Source of the DNA: Muribaculaceae bacterium
GTDB lineage: Bacteria > Bacteroidota > Bacteroidia > Bacteroidales > Muribaculaceae
DNA: 59,153 nucleotides
Assembly (NCBI GenBank): GCA_017505535.1
Contig: JAFVPD010000028.1
Coordinates: 1 to 59,153, forward strand
Reading direction: 5' to 3'
Part shown: one piece after another, positions 15,761 through 25,440 of the stretch
Position numbering within the stretch: the stretch's first letter is position 1
Layout of the letters: each line of letters begins with the position of its first letter
The notes under the pieces: generated by a model
The model's database searches: none
Seen by the model: only the letters and a program-made list of their open reading frames with translations
Told to the model about the DNA's origin: nothing
Position numbers and translations under genes: made by a program

Positions 15761-16837
15761 ATGACAATCAACGACATTGCACAGGACTCAATCGACGAAT
15801 CTATCGACCAAGAAATAGAATCGGCTGATGGTAGCGAAATGTATGAACATTTTCGATTCGTTGCCGAAAAAGGTCAAACTCTCTTGCGTGTTGACAAGTT
15901 TCTTGTTGCCCGCATGGAAAAATCATCACGCAATCGCATTCAACAAGCAGCCGAAGCCGGGTGCATTTTAGTCAATGGTAAAGCGGTAAAATCCAACTAC
16001 CGAGTGAAGCCATTTGACATTGTGAGCATCGTGATGGACAGACCTCGCTATGAGCTCGAAATCATTCCCGAAGACATTCCGCTCGACATAGTATATGAAG
16101 ACAAACACCTGCTTGTTGTAAATAAACCCGCAGGATTGGTCGTACACCCGGGACATGGCAATTACCATGGGACATTGGTTAACGCATTGGCCTACCACTT
16201 CAAAGACAACCCCGACTATGACGTAAACGACCCTCGCATGGGGCTTGTTCATCGCATAGATAAAGACACCTCCGGATTGCTTGTTGTGGCAAAGACTCCC
16301 GATGCCAAAACGGCATTAGGTAAACAGTTTTTCAACAAAACAACAAAACGTGAATATGTCGCAGTGGTATGGGGTATCCCCACGCCCGCCACAGGTCGGA
16401 TTGAAGGCAACATCGGAAGAAGCCTCAAAGACCGGCTACAGATGGCCGTATTCCCTACTGATAGCGAATATGGAAAACATGCCGTAACTCACTATGAAGT
16501 GATTGAACCTCTCGGATATGTGTCGGTAGTAAAATGTCGGCTTGAAACAGGTCGCACCCACCAAATACGTGTTCACATGAAACACATTGGACATCCACTA
16601 TTGTGCGATGCTCGTTACGGAGGTGACGAAATTTTGCGAGGGACAACAACTGCAAAATATAAACAGTTTGTCGCCAATTGTTTCGGCCTATGCCCTCGTC
16701 AAGCGCTACATGCTCGAACTCTCGGATTTGTGCACCCCGAGACCAAAGAAGAGATGTTTTTCACTGCACCCATTCCCGATGATATGACTGCTATGATTGA
16801 GAAATGGCGCAACTATATTCCAAACTCACAAATTTAA
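15761..16837 (+). CDS. rluD: 23S rRNA pseudouridine synthase, RluD type
   Basis: Makes pseudouridines in helix 69 of 23S rRNA if a true RluD. The 358-residue protein has an N-terminal S4 RNA-binding domain at about 40-90 (LLRVDKFLVARMEKSSRNRI). The RluA catalytic motif HRIDKDTSG has Asp169 as the nucleophile, and GRTHQIRVHM follows later. The first 30 residues are acidic (DSIDESIDQEIE) and not part of the fold. It lies in one unit with the PASTA gene. Confidence 0.93.
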   Translation: MTINDIAQDSIDESIDQEIESADGSEMYEHFRFVAEKGQTLLRVDKFLVARMEKSSRNRIQQAAEAGCILVNGKAVKSNYRVKPFDIVSIVMDRPRYELEIIPEDIPLDIVYEDKHLLVVNKPAGLVVHPGHGNYHGTLVNALAYHFKDNPDYDVNDPRMGLVHRIDKDTSGLLVVAKTPDAKTALGKQFFNKTTKREYVAVVWGIPTPATGRIEGNIGRSLKDRLQMAVFPTDSEYGKHAVTHYEVIEPLGYVSVVKCRLETGRTHQIRVHMKHIGHPLLCDARYGGDEILRGTTTAKYKQFVANCFGLCPRQALHARTLGFVHPETKEEMFFTAPIPDDMTAMIEKWRNYIPNSQI

Positions 16838-16885
16838 AATTCGCTAAGAATCAAATTATAATTTATCTAATTCAATAATTTGTAT

Positions 16886-16919
16886 TAACTTTGGAAATTG
16901 GAATGATTTTTCATTCCAA
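16886..16919 (+). promoter_or_regulatory. promoter box followed by a 5'-end hairpin
   Basis: TAACTTTG at 16886-16893 is a -7 box. Immediately at the expected transcription start begins a perfect 9-bp stem: TTGGAATGA (16898-16906), loop TTTT, then TCATTCCAA (16911-16919). The acyltransferase ATG is at 16937. The stem may protect the mRNA 5' end or be an operator. Confidence 0.6.
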
Positions 16920-16936
16920 ACCTTAAAGATAAAATT

Positions 16937-18100
16937 ATGACAAAAGACGATTTTATAGATATATGCCCATATGACGATAGCGTTTTTCAAGAAAAAATGA
17001 CGCAACTTGTCAAAGAACCGGGATTTGAGCATGCAGTAAAATATGTAATGCCAAATGTTGATTATGCCACGTTTTCCAAACAATTGTGTGAAATCAATAG
17101 CCAAGAAGCATTCCAACTAAACATCATGTGCCCATTTTTAGAAATGCTTGTCAAAAAAACAACTGCAGGAATTTCTTCAAGTGGATTTGAAAATATCGAT
17201 AACACTCAAAGTTATACATTTATAACCAACCACCGCGACATTGTTCTTGATGCTTCTTTCTTGAACCTATGTCTCGTTAAAAATCAATTCCCCACCTGCC
17301 AAGTTGCAATTGGCAGCAACTTGCTCATCTTTGATTGGATTAGCGATTTAGTGAAACTCAACAAGAGCTTCATTGTCAAGCGCAACCTACCTATGCTACA
17401 AGCACTCAAAGCTGCAAAGCAACTTTCGGGGTACATATATTACGCAATCACCCAAATGAAACAATCGGTTTGGATTGCTCAACGCGAAGGCCGAGCCAAA
17501 GACTCTGACGACCGCACTCAAGAAAGCCTCATCAAGATGTTGGGTCTCGAAGGCAATGGCGATACATTTGAAAACCTCATGGCGAAACAACTTGCGCCAA
17601 TAGCTATTTCTTATGAATTTGACCCCAACGACTATCTAAAAGCCCGTGAATTCCTTCTTCGCAAACTAAATCCTGACTTCCAAAAATCACAACGAGATGA
17701 CCTTTTCAGCATGGAAATTGGGCTCTTGCAATTCAAAGGACGTGTACACTTTGCTATGTGCAAGTGTATCAATTCTGAGTTGGAACAATTAAAAGATTGC
17801 GATCGCAATGAATTGATTCACAATGTGAGCACCATCATAGACAAAGCAATTCATGCCAACTATACAATATACCCCATCAACTATATAGCATACGATCAAT
17901 TGGAAAACGGGACTCGTTTTGCAAGTCAATATACCAATAAAGATGTAGAAGAGGTTAATTCCTATATCGACCAACAACTTGACAAAGTAACCGATATCCC
18001 CAATATCACGGCCGAAGATCGAGCATATATGCGCAACATGATGCTATCAATGTATGCCAATCCGTTACGCAACAAGCTCATAGCAACCGGAAAAGAATAA
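16937..18100 (+). CDS. glycerolipid acyltransferase (PlsB/PlsC-like)
   Basis: Probably transfers an acyl chain to a glycerol-phosphate lipid at the membrane. The 387-residue protein contains FITNHRDIVLDASF (His99, Asp101), the variant of the HX4D acyltransferase motif I recall from Bacteroidetes proteins. The downstream motif VWIAQREGRAKDSDD matches the glycerophosphate-binding block, and IAISYEFDPND lies where a later conserved block is expected. No membrane helix is obvious. The last 100 residues are helical and unassigned. The next gene, a metallophosphoesterase, begins 18 bp after. Confidence 0.8.
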   Translation: MTKDDFIDICPYDDSVFQEKMTQLVKEPGFEHAVKYVMPNVDYATFSKQLCEINSQEAFQLNIMCPFLEMLVKKTTAGISSSGFENIDNTQSYTFITNHRDIVLDASFLNLCLVKNQFPTCQVAIGSNLLIFDWISDLVKLNKSFIVKRNLPMLQALKAAKQLSGYIYYAITQMKQSVWIAQREGRAKDSDDRTQESLIKMLGLEGNGDTFENLMAKQLAPIAISYEFDPNDYLKAREFLLRKLNPDFQKSQRDDLFSMEIGLLQFKGRVHFAMCKCINSELEQLKDCDRNELIHNVSTIIDKAIHANYTIYPINYIAYDQLENGTRFASQYTNKDVEEVNSYIDQQLDKVTDIPNITAEDRAYMRNMMLSMYANPLRNKLIATGKE

Positions 18101-18118
18101 TCCTCACAATCAATTGAG

Positions 18119-19309
18119 ATGAGATTACCATTACTCATTATCATTATAACGATAGCGATAAATCTTGCTATTGATTGGTACATCTATCATGTCATAAAGA
18201 AAACGGCCCGTCACCCTCGTGTATTTTCTCGCATACACATAGGTATCGTAGTTGCCCTGTTTTTATATATAATCATTGGCATCTCACTCCCCCGTCGATC
18301 AGGTAGCGACGCGTCTTTGCTCAATATAATGTGGATTATATATAGCTACTTTACTATATATCTTCCCAAATGGATTTATATAATATTTGATCTCGTCGCA
18401 TCAATTCCCCGACTCTGGAAACGAGCTAAACTCAAAATCATCTCGTACGCCGGGATAGCTTTAGCCCTCACATGGTTCATTCTCATGTGGTGGGGAGCAC
18501 TTTTCAATCGATATAACATCTCTATCAACAACGTTAACATTGAAATTTCTTCATTACCCGATGAATTTGATGGATATCGCATTGCTCAATTCTCCGATCT
18601 TCACGCAGGCTCATACAAAAACGATACTACGTTCCTGGCTCAAGTAGTTGACGCTATCAATGCACAAAAACCCGACATGATTGCTTTTACCGGAGACATT
18701 GTTAACCGTCGCACAGATGAGATTGTCCCTTTTTTACCAACCCTTTCGCGATTGAAAGCACCCGATGGAGTGTATTCCATACTCGGAAATCATGATTATG
18801 GAGACTATTGCAACTGGGAAAATGATGCACAAAAGAGAGAGAACCTTGTAGCCTTGCATAAAGCACAAGAAAAAATCGGTTGGAAATTATTGCTCAACGA
18901 AACGTCAATCATTCGACATGGCAACGATTCTATCGCCATCATCGGTGTTGAGAATTGGGGAGACCCTCCCTTTTCGGTATATGGCGACCTTACACAATCC
19001 TATCCAACTCTCAACGATAGCATCACAAAGATTTTGCTCACTCACAACCCTGCTCATTGGACGTCGGAGATAGCCAACAATGACAAAGCAAACATCTCGC
19101 TCACATTATCGGGACACACCCATGCCATGCAAATGTCGCTATTTGGGTTGTCGCCATCGGTTTGGAGATACAAAACTTGGGGAGGCTTATATTACGACAA
19201 GTCAGGGAAATACTTATATGTAAATATCGGAATTGGTACTGTGGGAATTCCCACTCGCATAGGTGCAACTCCCGAAATAACAATACTAACACTTCACAAA
19301 GCACAATAA
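18119..19309 (+). CDS. membrane metallophosphoesterase (YkuE-like)
   Basis: Calcineurin-like phosphoesterase anchored in the membrane; relatives act on lipid or nucleotide phosphates. The 396-residue protein has four or so N-terminal membrane helices (to about 135). The metal-binding blocks follow in order: IAQFSDLHAGSY (about 155-166), AFTGDIVNRR, ILGNHDYGDY, LLTHNPAHW and SGHTHAMQM. All metal ligands of the family are present. It sits between an acyltransferase and tex with short gaps of 18 and 4 bp, so it is cotranscribed with both. Confidence 0.9.
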   Translation: MRLPLLIIIITIAINLAIDWYIYHVIKKTARHPRVFSRIHIGIVVALFLYIIIGISLPRRSGSDASLLNIMWIIYSYFTIYLPKWIYIIFDLVASIPRLWKRAKLKIISYAGIALALTWFILMWWGALFNRYNISINNVNIEISSLPDEFDGYRIAQFSDLHAGSYKNDTTFLAQVVDAINAQKPDMIAFTGDIVNRRTDEIVPFLPTLSRLKAPDGVYSILGNHDYGDYCNWENDAQKRENLVALHKAQEKIGWKLLLNETSIIRHGNDSIAIIGVENWGDPPFSVYGDLTQSYPTLNDSITKILLTHNPAHWTSEIANNDKANISLTLSGHTHAMQMSLFGLSPSVWRYKTWGGLYYDKSGKYLYVNIGIGTVGIPTRIGATPEITILTLHKAQ

Positions 19310-19313
19310 TAAT

Positions 19314-21452
19314 ATGGCACACAACTTGACCGCAATAATATCGGAAGAGTTCAACCTATCACATCATCAAGTTGAGGCTACAATTAAATTACTCAACGAT
19401 GGAGCCACAATCCCTTTCATCAGTCGATACCGCAAAGAAGCCACGGGCTCTCTTGATGAGGTAATGATTAGAAATATACAAATTCGACACAGCAACTTGC
19501 TTGAAATAATCAAGCGCAAAGAATATATCCTTGAAACGATTGAATCACAAGGAAATTTAACCGACGAACTTCGTGCTAAAATTGAAGCGACTCTCGACTT
19601 AGCAACTCTTGAAGACATATACCTCCCATTCAAGCCTAAACGTCGCACAAAAGCAGCAATAGCACGTGAAGCCGGATTAGAGCCACTTGCAAAAATAATC
19701 ATGGCACAAACATCTAATGATATTGATAGGCAAGCCTCGAAATTCACAGGAGAGAAAATCGGTTCAATCAACGATGCTATTAACGGTGCACTTGATATTA
19801 TAGCCGAATGGGTAAGTGAAAGCGAGAAGGCGCGAGCAATCGTTCGAAACATATTTAATCGGAGTGCCATAATCGTTTCAAAAGTCATAAAAGGCAAAGA
19901 AGAAGAGGGGAAAAACTATCAAACCTATTTTGAACTTAGCCAACCGCTACGTCACTGTTCTTCCCACCGATATTTAGCAATGCGACGTGGCGAAAACGAA
20001 GGTTTTTTAAAAATAAGTTTATCTATTGATGACGATGATACTATCGAACGATTGAAACGAGTATTTATCAAGAACTCAGCCACACAATATGCCGCACAAT
20101 TAGTTTCAACGGCGATAAAAGATGGCTATAAACGATTGATAAAACCATCAATAGAAACTGAAATTTCAACAATAGCAAAAGACCGAGCCGATGATGGTGC
20201 TATTGCAATGTTCTCCGAGAATGTAAGACAATTACTTTTTGCGCCACCATTAGGAAATAAACGAGTAATGGGTATAGACCCCGGTTTCCGCACAGGATGC
20301 AAAATTGTGTGTCTTGATGCCCAAGGCAATCTATTGCACAATGATGTAATGTACCCATGCGCACCCCAAAACGACTATAAGGGAGCTGCGCGAAAAATCA
20401 GTTATCTCATTGAAGCATATAAAATTGATGCTATAGCAGTAGGAAATGGCACAGCCGGTCGTGAAACCGAAAAATTTCTACAATCATTGAGGTATCCGCG
20501 CAAGATACAAATTTTCGTAGTCAACGAAAACGGAGCGTCAATATACTCTGCATCAAAAATTGCTCGCGATGAATTTCCCGATAAAGATGTTACAGTAAGA
20601 GGAGCTGTTTCTATCGGGCGAAGACTCATCGATCCTCTTGCTGAATTAGTTAAGATTGACCCCAAATCAATCGGTGTTGGACAATACCAACACGATGTAA
20701 ACCAAACTAAGTTGAAAGAGGCTCTTGACTACACTGTCATGAGTTGCGTTAACACAGTGGGCGTCAACGTCAATACCGCATCAATTCAATTATTATCATA
20801 TGTCTCGGGGATTGGTGCTCAATTAGCTGCAAACATCGTTGAATATCGAGCAACAAATGGCGATTTTGCATCGCGATCGGAGTTACTAAAAGTGCCTCGT
20901 ATGGGAGCAAAAGCATTTCAACAATGCGCAGGATTTTTACGCATTCCAAATGCACAAAATATCTTAGACAACACAGCTGTCCACCCCGAAAGTTACAACA
21001 TCATTCAGCTCATAGCCAAAGACAATAATTGCAGTTTGGCTCAGCTCATTGACGACAAAGATTTATTGCATAGACTGAACCTCAGCAAATATGTCTCAGC
21101 CGAAGTGGGACTCCCTACTCTTAACGACATCATTCACGAGTTGGAAAAGCCCGGAAGAGATCCTCGCTCAACAGTTGAAGTCATGCAATTTGATGAAAGA
21201 ATCAACTCCATTGACGACCTGCAAGTGGGAATGGAATTAAATGGAATAGTCAATAACATCACCGATTTTGGAGTATTTGTTGACATTGGGATTAAAGAGA
21301 ATGGACTCATTCACATTTCTCAGTTATGTGACAAATACATCTCATCGCCATCAGAAGTAGTAAAAGTACACCAACATGTAAAAGTTAAAATATTGGAGAT
21401 TGACCTCAACCGTCGTCGCATCTCTTTAACAATGAAAGGAATATCACAATGA
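19314..21452 (+). CDS. tex: Tex-family RNA-binding transcription accessory protein
   Basis: Tex binds nucleic acid and modulates transcription and translation stress responses. The 712-residue length is normal. The helical N-terminal part includes PFISRYRKEATGSLDE and LEDIYLPFKPKRRTKA, followed by a YqgF-like RNase H fold (MGIDPGFRTGCKIV, about 320-335). Helix-hairpin-helix blocks are at VSGIGAQLAANIVEYR and LKVPRMGAKAFQQCAG. A C-terminal S1 domain starts at about 638 (GIVNNITDFGVFVDIG). Its stop codon overlaps the folK-like start by 4 bp. Confidence 0.96.
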   Translation: MAHNLTAIISEEFNLSHHQVEATIKLLNDGATIPFISRYRKEATGSLDEVMIRNIQIRHSNLLEIIKRKEYILETIESQGNLTDELRAKIEATLDLATLEDIYLPFKPKRRTKAAIAREAGLEPLAKIIMAQTSNDIDRQASKFTGEKIGSINDAINGALDIIAEWVSESEKARAIVRNIFNRSAIIVSKVIKGKEEEGKNYQTYFELSQPLRHCSSHRYLAMRRGENEGFLKISLSIDDDDTIERLKRVFIKNSATQYAAQLVSTAIKDGYKRLIKPSIETEISTIAKDRADDGAIAMFSENVRQLLFAPPLGNKRVMGIDPGFRTGCKIVCLDAQGNLLHNDVMYPCAPQNDYKGAARKISYLIEAYKIDAIAVGNGTAGRETEKFLQSLRYPRKIQIFVVNENGASIYSASKIARDEFPDKDVTVRGAVSIGRRLIDPLAELVKIDPKSIGVGQYQHDVNQTKLKEALDYTVMSCVNTVGVNVNTASIQLLSYVSGIGAQLAANIVEYRATNGDFASRSELLKVPRMGAKAFQQCAGFLRIPNAQNILDNTAVHPESYNIIQLIAKDNNCSLAQLIDDKDLLHRLNLSKYVSAEVGLPTLNDIIHELEKPGRDPRSTVEVMQFDERINSIDDLQVGMELNGIVNNITDFGVFVDIGIKENGLIHISQLCDKYISSPSEVVKVHQHVKVKILEIDLNRRRISLTMKGISQ

Positions 21453-21829
21453 ATAAATTTATTCTCAGCATTGGGACAAATAGTCCCGACCGCGAGTGGC
21501 AAATGTCTCATGCTATAAAACAACTAAAACAAATTTTCAAGAAAACGACATTTTCTGAGATTTATGAAGTCCCGGCACACAATGGCATTGATGCTCCCTA
21601 CCTCAATGCAATAATGGTTGGAACGACAAATCTATCACTTGATGAAGCAAATAGAGCTCTTAAACAATGGGAGACAATATGCGGACGCACTCCGGCATCT
21701 AAACAACAAGGCGTCATACCCATCGATTTAGACATTGTTGTATGGAACAATGAGGTTATACGTCCAGTAGATTATTCTCGTGAATATGTGTCACGAGGAA
21801 TATCGTCTCTACTTTACGACTTAATTTAA
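21449..21829 (+). CDS. folK: short HPPK-like protein (folate pyrophosphokinase family)
   Basis: HPPK transfers pyrophosphate from ATP to 6-hydroxymethyl-dihydropterin in folate synthesis. The 126-residue protein is shorter than the usual 155-170. It retains the opening ILSIGTNSPDREWQM, the APYLNAIMVGTTNLSL strand and the metal-binding PIDLDIVVWNNEV. The usual GRxR after the substrate loop reads GRTPASKQQ, and the family C-terminal block is cut to REYVSRGISSLL. It could be a functional short form or a derivative with another role. It is translated by overlap with the tex stop (ATGA). Confidence 0.72.
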   Translation: MNKFILSIGTNSPDREWQMSHAIKQLKQIFKKTTFSEIYEVPAHNGIDAPYLNAIMVGTTNLSLDEANRALKQWETICGRTPASKQQGVIPIDLDIVVWNNEVIRPVDYSREYVSRGISSLLYDLI

Positions 21830-21859
21830 ACCTCTCTAAAATTATTATATCAAATAAAC

Positions 21860-21896
21860 AGAGGACGCTCCACAAGATGTAAAGCGTCCTCTATTT
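21860..21896. terminator. terminator between convergent folK-like and GHL10 genes
   Basis: A perfect 10-bp stem, AGAGGACGCT (21860-21869) with AGCGTCCTCT (21883-21892), is followed by ATTTATATTT on the plus strand. The minus strand also has AT-rich flanks, so it may serve both genes. Confidence 0.75.
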
Positions 21897-21913
21897 ATAT
21901 TTATCTAAACGAT

Positions 21914-24900
21914 TTATCTAATCGCTATTTTCTTTACAATTGTTGTACCATCAACAACCACTTTCACAATGTAAACGCCTTTATTTAAATTCATTTCCAT
22001 TGTTGTCACATCACTTGCAGCGGCAATCATCGCACCTGAGACATCATAGACGCTCACTTGCTCGGCTTTTGTTCCGAGGTTAAGAAGATTGCCTACCACT
22101 CCTATATTTACGTCATCGTTGACCTGACTGATACCGCTTGCCGAGGTATCAACAATCTCATAGGCACACAATCCATTGCCAACAACGAAAAGATATAATA
22201 TAACTTTACCCTCATCGACTGTCAAATAATCGGCATCTGATTGGAAAGTTGAGCTGTCGATATTTCCCATTCCATCAACGGGCAATGTCCACATTTTTTC
22301 CATTGATGAGAACGACATATTAGCATCGGCTTTTACAAGGTTAAATTTGTGTCCGGTTTTATGATCGGCATAAGGATACACGATATATTTCACACCATTC
22401 AAAGTGAAGAATGTTCCACCATTAGCCTCCTTACCTTCCGGCACAAGCGATTGATTATTCTTAAATGAATCGGTCATTGTGCCTTTTGTTGCAAATGTGT
22501 ATCGGCTCAAATAGGTTTCTCCACCGATAACAAACATTTCAGTGTCACTAATAGGCAACACTCTCGGAGCTGTTCCAAGATTTCCTGCCGAAGACGGATA
22601 TAACGACTGTAGCGTGCAAGTTTCTTCTTTAGATTGTCTTCCGTTTTCAAAAGTCCATCTCACAACCGTAGTTGTATTACGTATTCCGGTGTAAAGTTTA
22701 AAATTACCCGATTCAGCATCTCCGGTAATTGAAACGTGGTCGATACGGGCCGAAGAATTTGATGAAGGCGACACATTTGCAATTTGAGTCAATGCTCCTG
22801 TTTCAGTATCAACGAGCCACACTTTTATTGTATTTTGCGATGCATTGATGGTCATGTTTGCAATACATATATTACCTTTATCATCTTTCATCACTGTATT
22901 ACAAGGATAATACCCCACCTTTCCTTCATCTCCGAGAATGAGGTCAGAAACAATTTCACCTGTTCTCTGGTCAAATTTGCGCAAATAAATGTTCGCACCA
23001 CTTGAGTTTTCAGAGCGACCGGTCATATAGATATAATCATTACCTACACAGAATGAGCGATTGTAAGAACCCGATTCGCCAAATATGATATTTGAATAAT
23101 TGTCATCAACCGAGCGGAACCATAGGCTATTCACCTCTACCCCATCAACTGATGTATAAGAGTCATTATCCTTGTCGATTTTTATTGAATACCCGGGTTC
23201 GAATGAGCCAATTGAGAGTTTTGTCACATTAAATGATCTTACTTCTGATATTGTTGGTGAGAGATATTTTCCTCTTGTAGTTACACGCCAATAGAATGTG
23301 CCTTTTCCTAACAAAGATATTGTCATTTCATGTGACGTTGTAGTAAGCGTCTTTGTATATTTTATGGTTGAAAAATCAGCCGACGGAGACACTTCCAAGA
23401 CATACTCTTCACATTCTACTTCACTCCACGTGAATGTAAAATCTTCTTCATGATCCGACCCATTTTCGGGCGTCATCAAAGTTGTAGCCGGGGCCACCGG
23501 ACGTGCCGATGTTTTGAATGTTTCAACATCGCTCACAGCCTCAAGTTTACCCGATTGAGATGTGCGTACTCGCCAATAATAACCAGTTTCTGATTCCAAC
23601 TGACCAAGATCGACTGCAATTGAATTTGTTGTCACATTATTTTGAGTATATACAATGTTGCGGAATTGTGAGTCAGAGGCTATCTCCACAATATATGTAG
23701 CATTTTCAACAGCACTCCATTCAAACGTCGGAGTCCAAGCTACGATAGCATCATCAACAGGATAAACAAGCGTTGCACTTTCCGATTCGCCCTCGGGATA
23801 GTTAACTATTGCAGCCTCATGCTCTTTGCCATATCCATCAAATACCGATACCGCATACCAATAGTTACTTTGTTTATCGGTTGCAAGTGTATAACTTCCA
23901 CCATATACCACCTTCTGGAGATATTTAACATCAAAACCATCACCATCGGCCGATTTTGCGCCATCTATTGTTACCGACATTGGCACAGCATAAACAGTAT
24001 AACGAATAATCGCCTTGCCGTTGGTTGTTTCGGTCCACGACAATGTTCCATTGTTATATTTCAAATCGGCAACCTTTCCATATGTTGGGCCCGATTTCCA
24101 GGTAATCTCAGGGGTAAGAGTAGGTGTAGAATATACATCGTCGGCAAGAGATGAACAATAATCTACCAACGTGTTGGAATTGTAGAAAATGGCGCCACAA
24201 TTATTATTCTTTGCATACTGACGATTAATTTTCACCTGATCGATAATTTCATCTACTCCCCATCCTGAATTATTGACCTTGTATGATGCCTGGCTGATGT
24301 AGCAATGACAATTTAGAATTTCAGCTACGTCACTCCACCAATGTGTGAGTCCGCCGTAAGCATTTGTGCTATGTGTCGTTTCCCAATAAAGTTGAGGAGC
24401 AATGAAGTCAATTGTTCCCTCATACATCCACGTCAATGGGTCGGCATAAATTTGTGCATATTGCCAGTCACTTGCCGAAGTACCGTAAGATGATTGTGAC
24501 GGAAGGCCATATTTACTTGCCGATTTATTTGATACACCGGCAGGGCCAATACCGAAACGCACGTCGGGACGTATCGATTTTATAGTTTCGTAGCAGTCTT
24601 TGACCATTTTGTTCACATTGGCACGACGCCAATCGCCTATTGACAACGTTGTTCCGCTTGCCTTATAGTCGTCATAATCAGGTGCCGATGAACTTTCAGT
24701 GGTTCCTCCTCCCGGGTAAAAATAGTCATCAAAAAGTAGGCCATCAATGGCATAGTTGTTCACCAACTCTTTAATGACATTTATAAATAATTCACTCGTT
24801 TCAGGAAGAGCCGGATTAAATGTATAAAAATCTCCGGCATCATTACTGATTATCATATCTTTTTCAAGCCATTCTTTATCCATTTCAGTTGACCATTGAG

Positions 24901-25318
24901 TTGTTGTTGCCCAACGATATGGATTCAGCCACACATAAGCTTCAAGACCACGTTTGTGACATTCTTCAACAAAGTAGGCCAATGGGTCCCAACCGGGGCT
25001 GACGCCTCGTTGACCAGAAACGAATGACGACCATGGCGCATATTCCGATGGATACAACGCATCGGCCATGGTGCGAACATGAAGACATGTTCCGGTCATG
25101 TTCCATTCCTCAAACTTGTCAAGATAAGCAAGGAGCTCTTTCTTTTGTGCTGCTTGAGCTGATGCACTTGTTCCCTTAGTTGAGGGCCAGTCAATGTTAG
25201 AAACGGTTGTCAACCACGTTGAACGAAATTCACGCTTAGGATTGGCCGAAGACATTGATACGGCCGATGTTGCCAGCATCAATGCCGCAACCGATAAATA
25301 CTTTAATCGCTTTATCAT
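21914..25318 (-). CDS. secreted GHL10-family glycoside hydrolase-like protein with T9SS tail
   Basis: GHL10 (PF02638, DUF187) proteins are TIM-barrel glycosidase-like enzymes of the envelope or exterior; the substrate is not known. The 1134-residue protein has a signal peptide (MIKRLKYLSVAALMLATSA). The barrel runs from about 25 to 400 with REFRSTWLTTVSNIDWPS, AYVWLNPYRW and DGLLFDDYFYPGG. Two fibronectin-III-like repeats with YWRVRTS and YWRVTTR follow at about 500-690, then a beta-propeller-like region, then a C-terminal type IX sorting domain (GVYIVKVVVDGTTIVKKIAIR). Start: ATG 25318. The frame extends to 25402 but would cross the promoter box. A paralogue lies next door. Confidence 0.88.
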   Translation of the reverse strand: MIKRLKYLSVAALMLATSAVSMSSANPKREFRSTWLTTVSNIDWPSTKGTSASAQAAQKKELLAYLDKFEEWNMTGTCLHVRTMADALYPSEYAPWSSFVSGQRGVSPGWDPLAYFVEECHKRGLEAYVWLNPYRWATTTQWSTEMDKEWLEKDMIISNDAGDFYTFNPALPETSELFINVIKELVNNYAIDGLLFDDYFYPGGGTTESSSAPDYDDYKASGTTLSIGDWRRANVNKMVKDCYETIKSIRPDVRFGIGPAGVSNKSASKYGLPSQSSYGTSASDWQYAQIYADPLTWMYEGTIDFIAPQLYWETTHSTNAYGGLTHWWSDVAEILNCHCYISQASYKVNNSGWGVDEIIDQVKINRQYAKNNNCGAIFYNSNTLVDYCSSLADDVYSTPTLTPEITWKSGPTYGKVADLKYNNGTLSWTETTNGKAIIRYTVYAVPMSVTIDGAKSADGDGFDVKYLQKVVYGGSYTLATDKQSNYWYAVSVFDGYGKEHEAAIVNYPEGESESATLVYPVDDAIVAWTPTFEWSAVENATYIVEIASDSQFRNIVYTQNNVTTNSIAVDLGQLESETGYYWRVRTSQSGKLEAVSDVETFKTSARPVAPATTLMTPENGSDHEEDFTFTWSEVECEEYVLEVSPSADFSTIKYTKTLTTTSHEMTISLLGKGTFYWRVTTRGKYLSPTISEVRSFNVTKLSIGSFEPGYSIKIDKDNDSYTSVDGVEVNSLWFRSVDDNYSNIIFGESGSYNRSFCVGNDYIYMTGRSENSSGANIYLRKFDQRTGEIVSDLILGDEGKVGYYPCNTVMKDDKGNICIANMTINASQNTIKVWLVDTETGALTQIANVSPSSNSSARIDHVSITGDAESGNFKLYTGIRNTTTVVRWTFENGRQSKEETCTLQSLYPSSAGNLGTAPRVLPISDTEMFVIGGETYLSRYTFATKGTMTDSFKNNQSLVPEGKEANGGTFFTLNGVKYIVYPYADHKTGHKFNLVKADANMSFSSMEKMWTLPVDGMGNIDSSTFQSDADYLTVDEGKVILYLFVVGNGLCAYEIVDTSASGISQVNDDVNIGVVGNLLNLGTKAEQVSVYDVSGAMIAAASDVTTMEMNLNKGVYIVKVVVDGTTIVKKIAIR

Positions 25319-25345
25319 TATAATAGATTTTGGGTTAATTTTTCG

Positions 25346-25353
25346 CAAACTTA
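25346..25353 (-). promoter_or_regulatory. -7 box of the first GHL10 gene
   Basis: TAAGTTTG on the minus strand, 28 bp upstream of the ATG at 25318. It excludes the longer start at 25402 as part of this transcript. Confidence 0.6.
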
Positions 25354-25390
25354 CAAAAAAATGAGATAAACTCAACGGTATCAACAAAAA

Positions 25391-25414
25391 AAAGCGCGAC
25401 AAACGCCGCGCTTT
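25391..25414 (-). terminator. terminator of the second GHL10 gene
   Basis: Stem AAAGCGCG (25391-25398) with CGCGCTTT (25407-25414). On the minus strand the stem is followed by a run of eight T. It separates the two paralogues into independent transcripts. Confidence 0.8.
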
Positions 25415-25440
25415 TACATTATTTTACTCTTCAAAGAAAT

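Noticed and set aside
23180..23220. GGTTCGAAT-like stretch suggesting a tRNA T-arm
   Set aside because: It is inside the GHL10 coding frame and no cloverleaf can be drawn around it.
25319..25402. 28-residue extension of the first GHL10 protein
   Set aside because: It would place the start upstream of the -7 box and hide a normal signal peptide.
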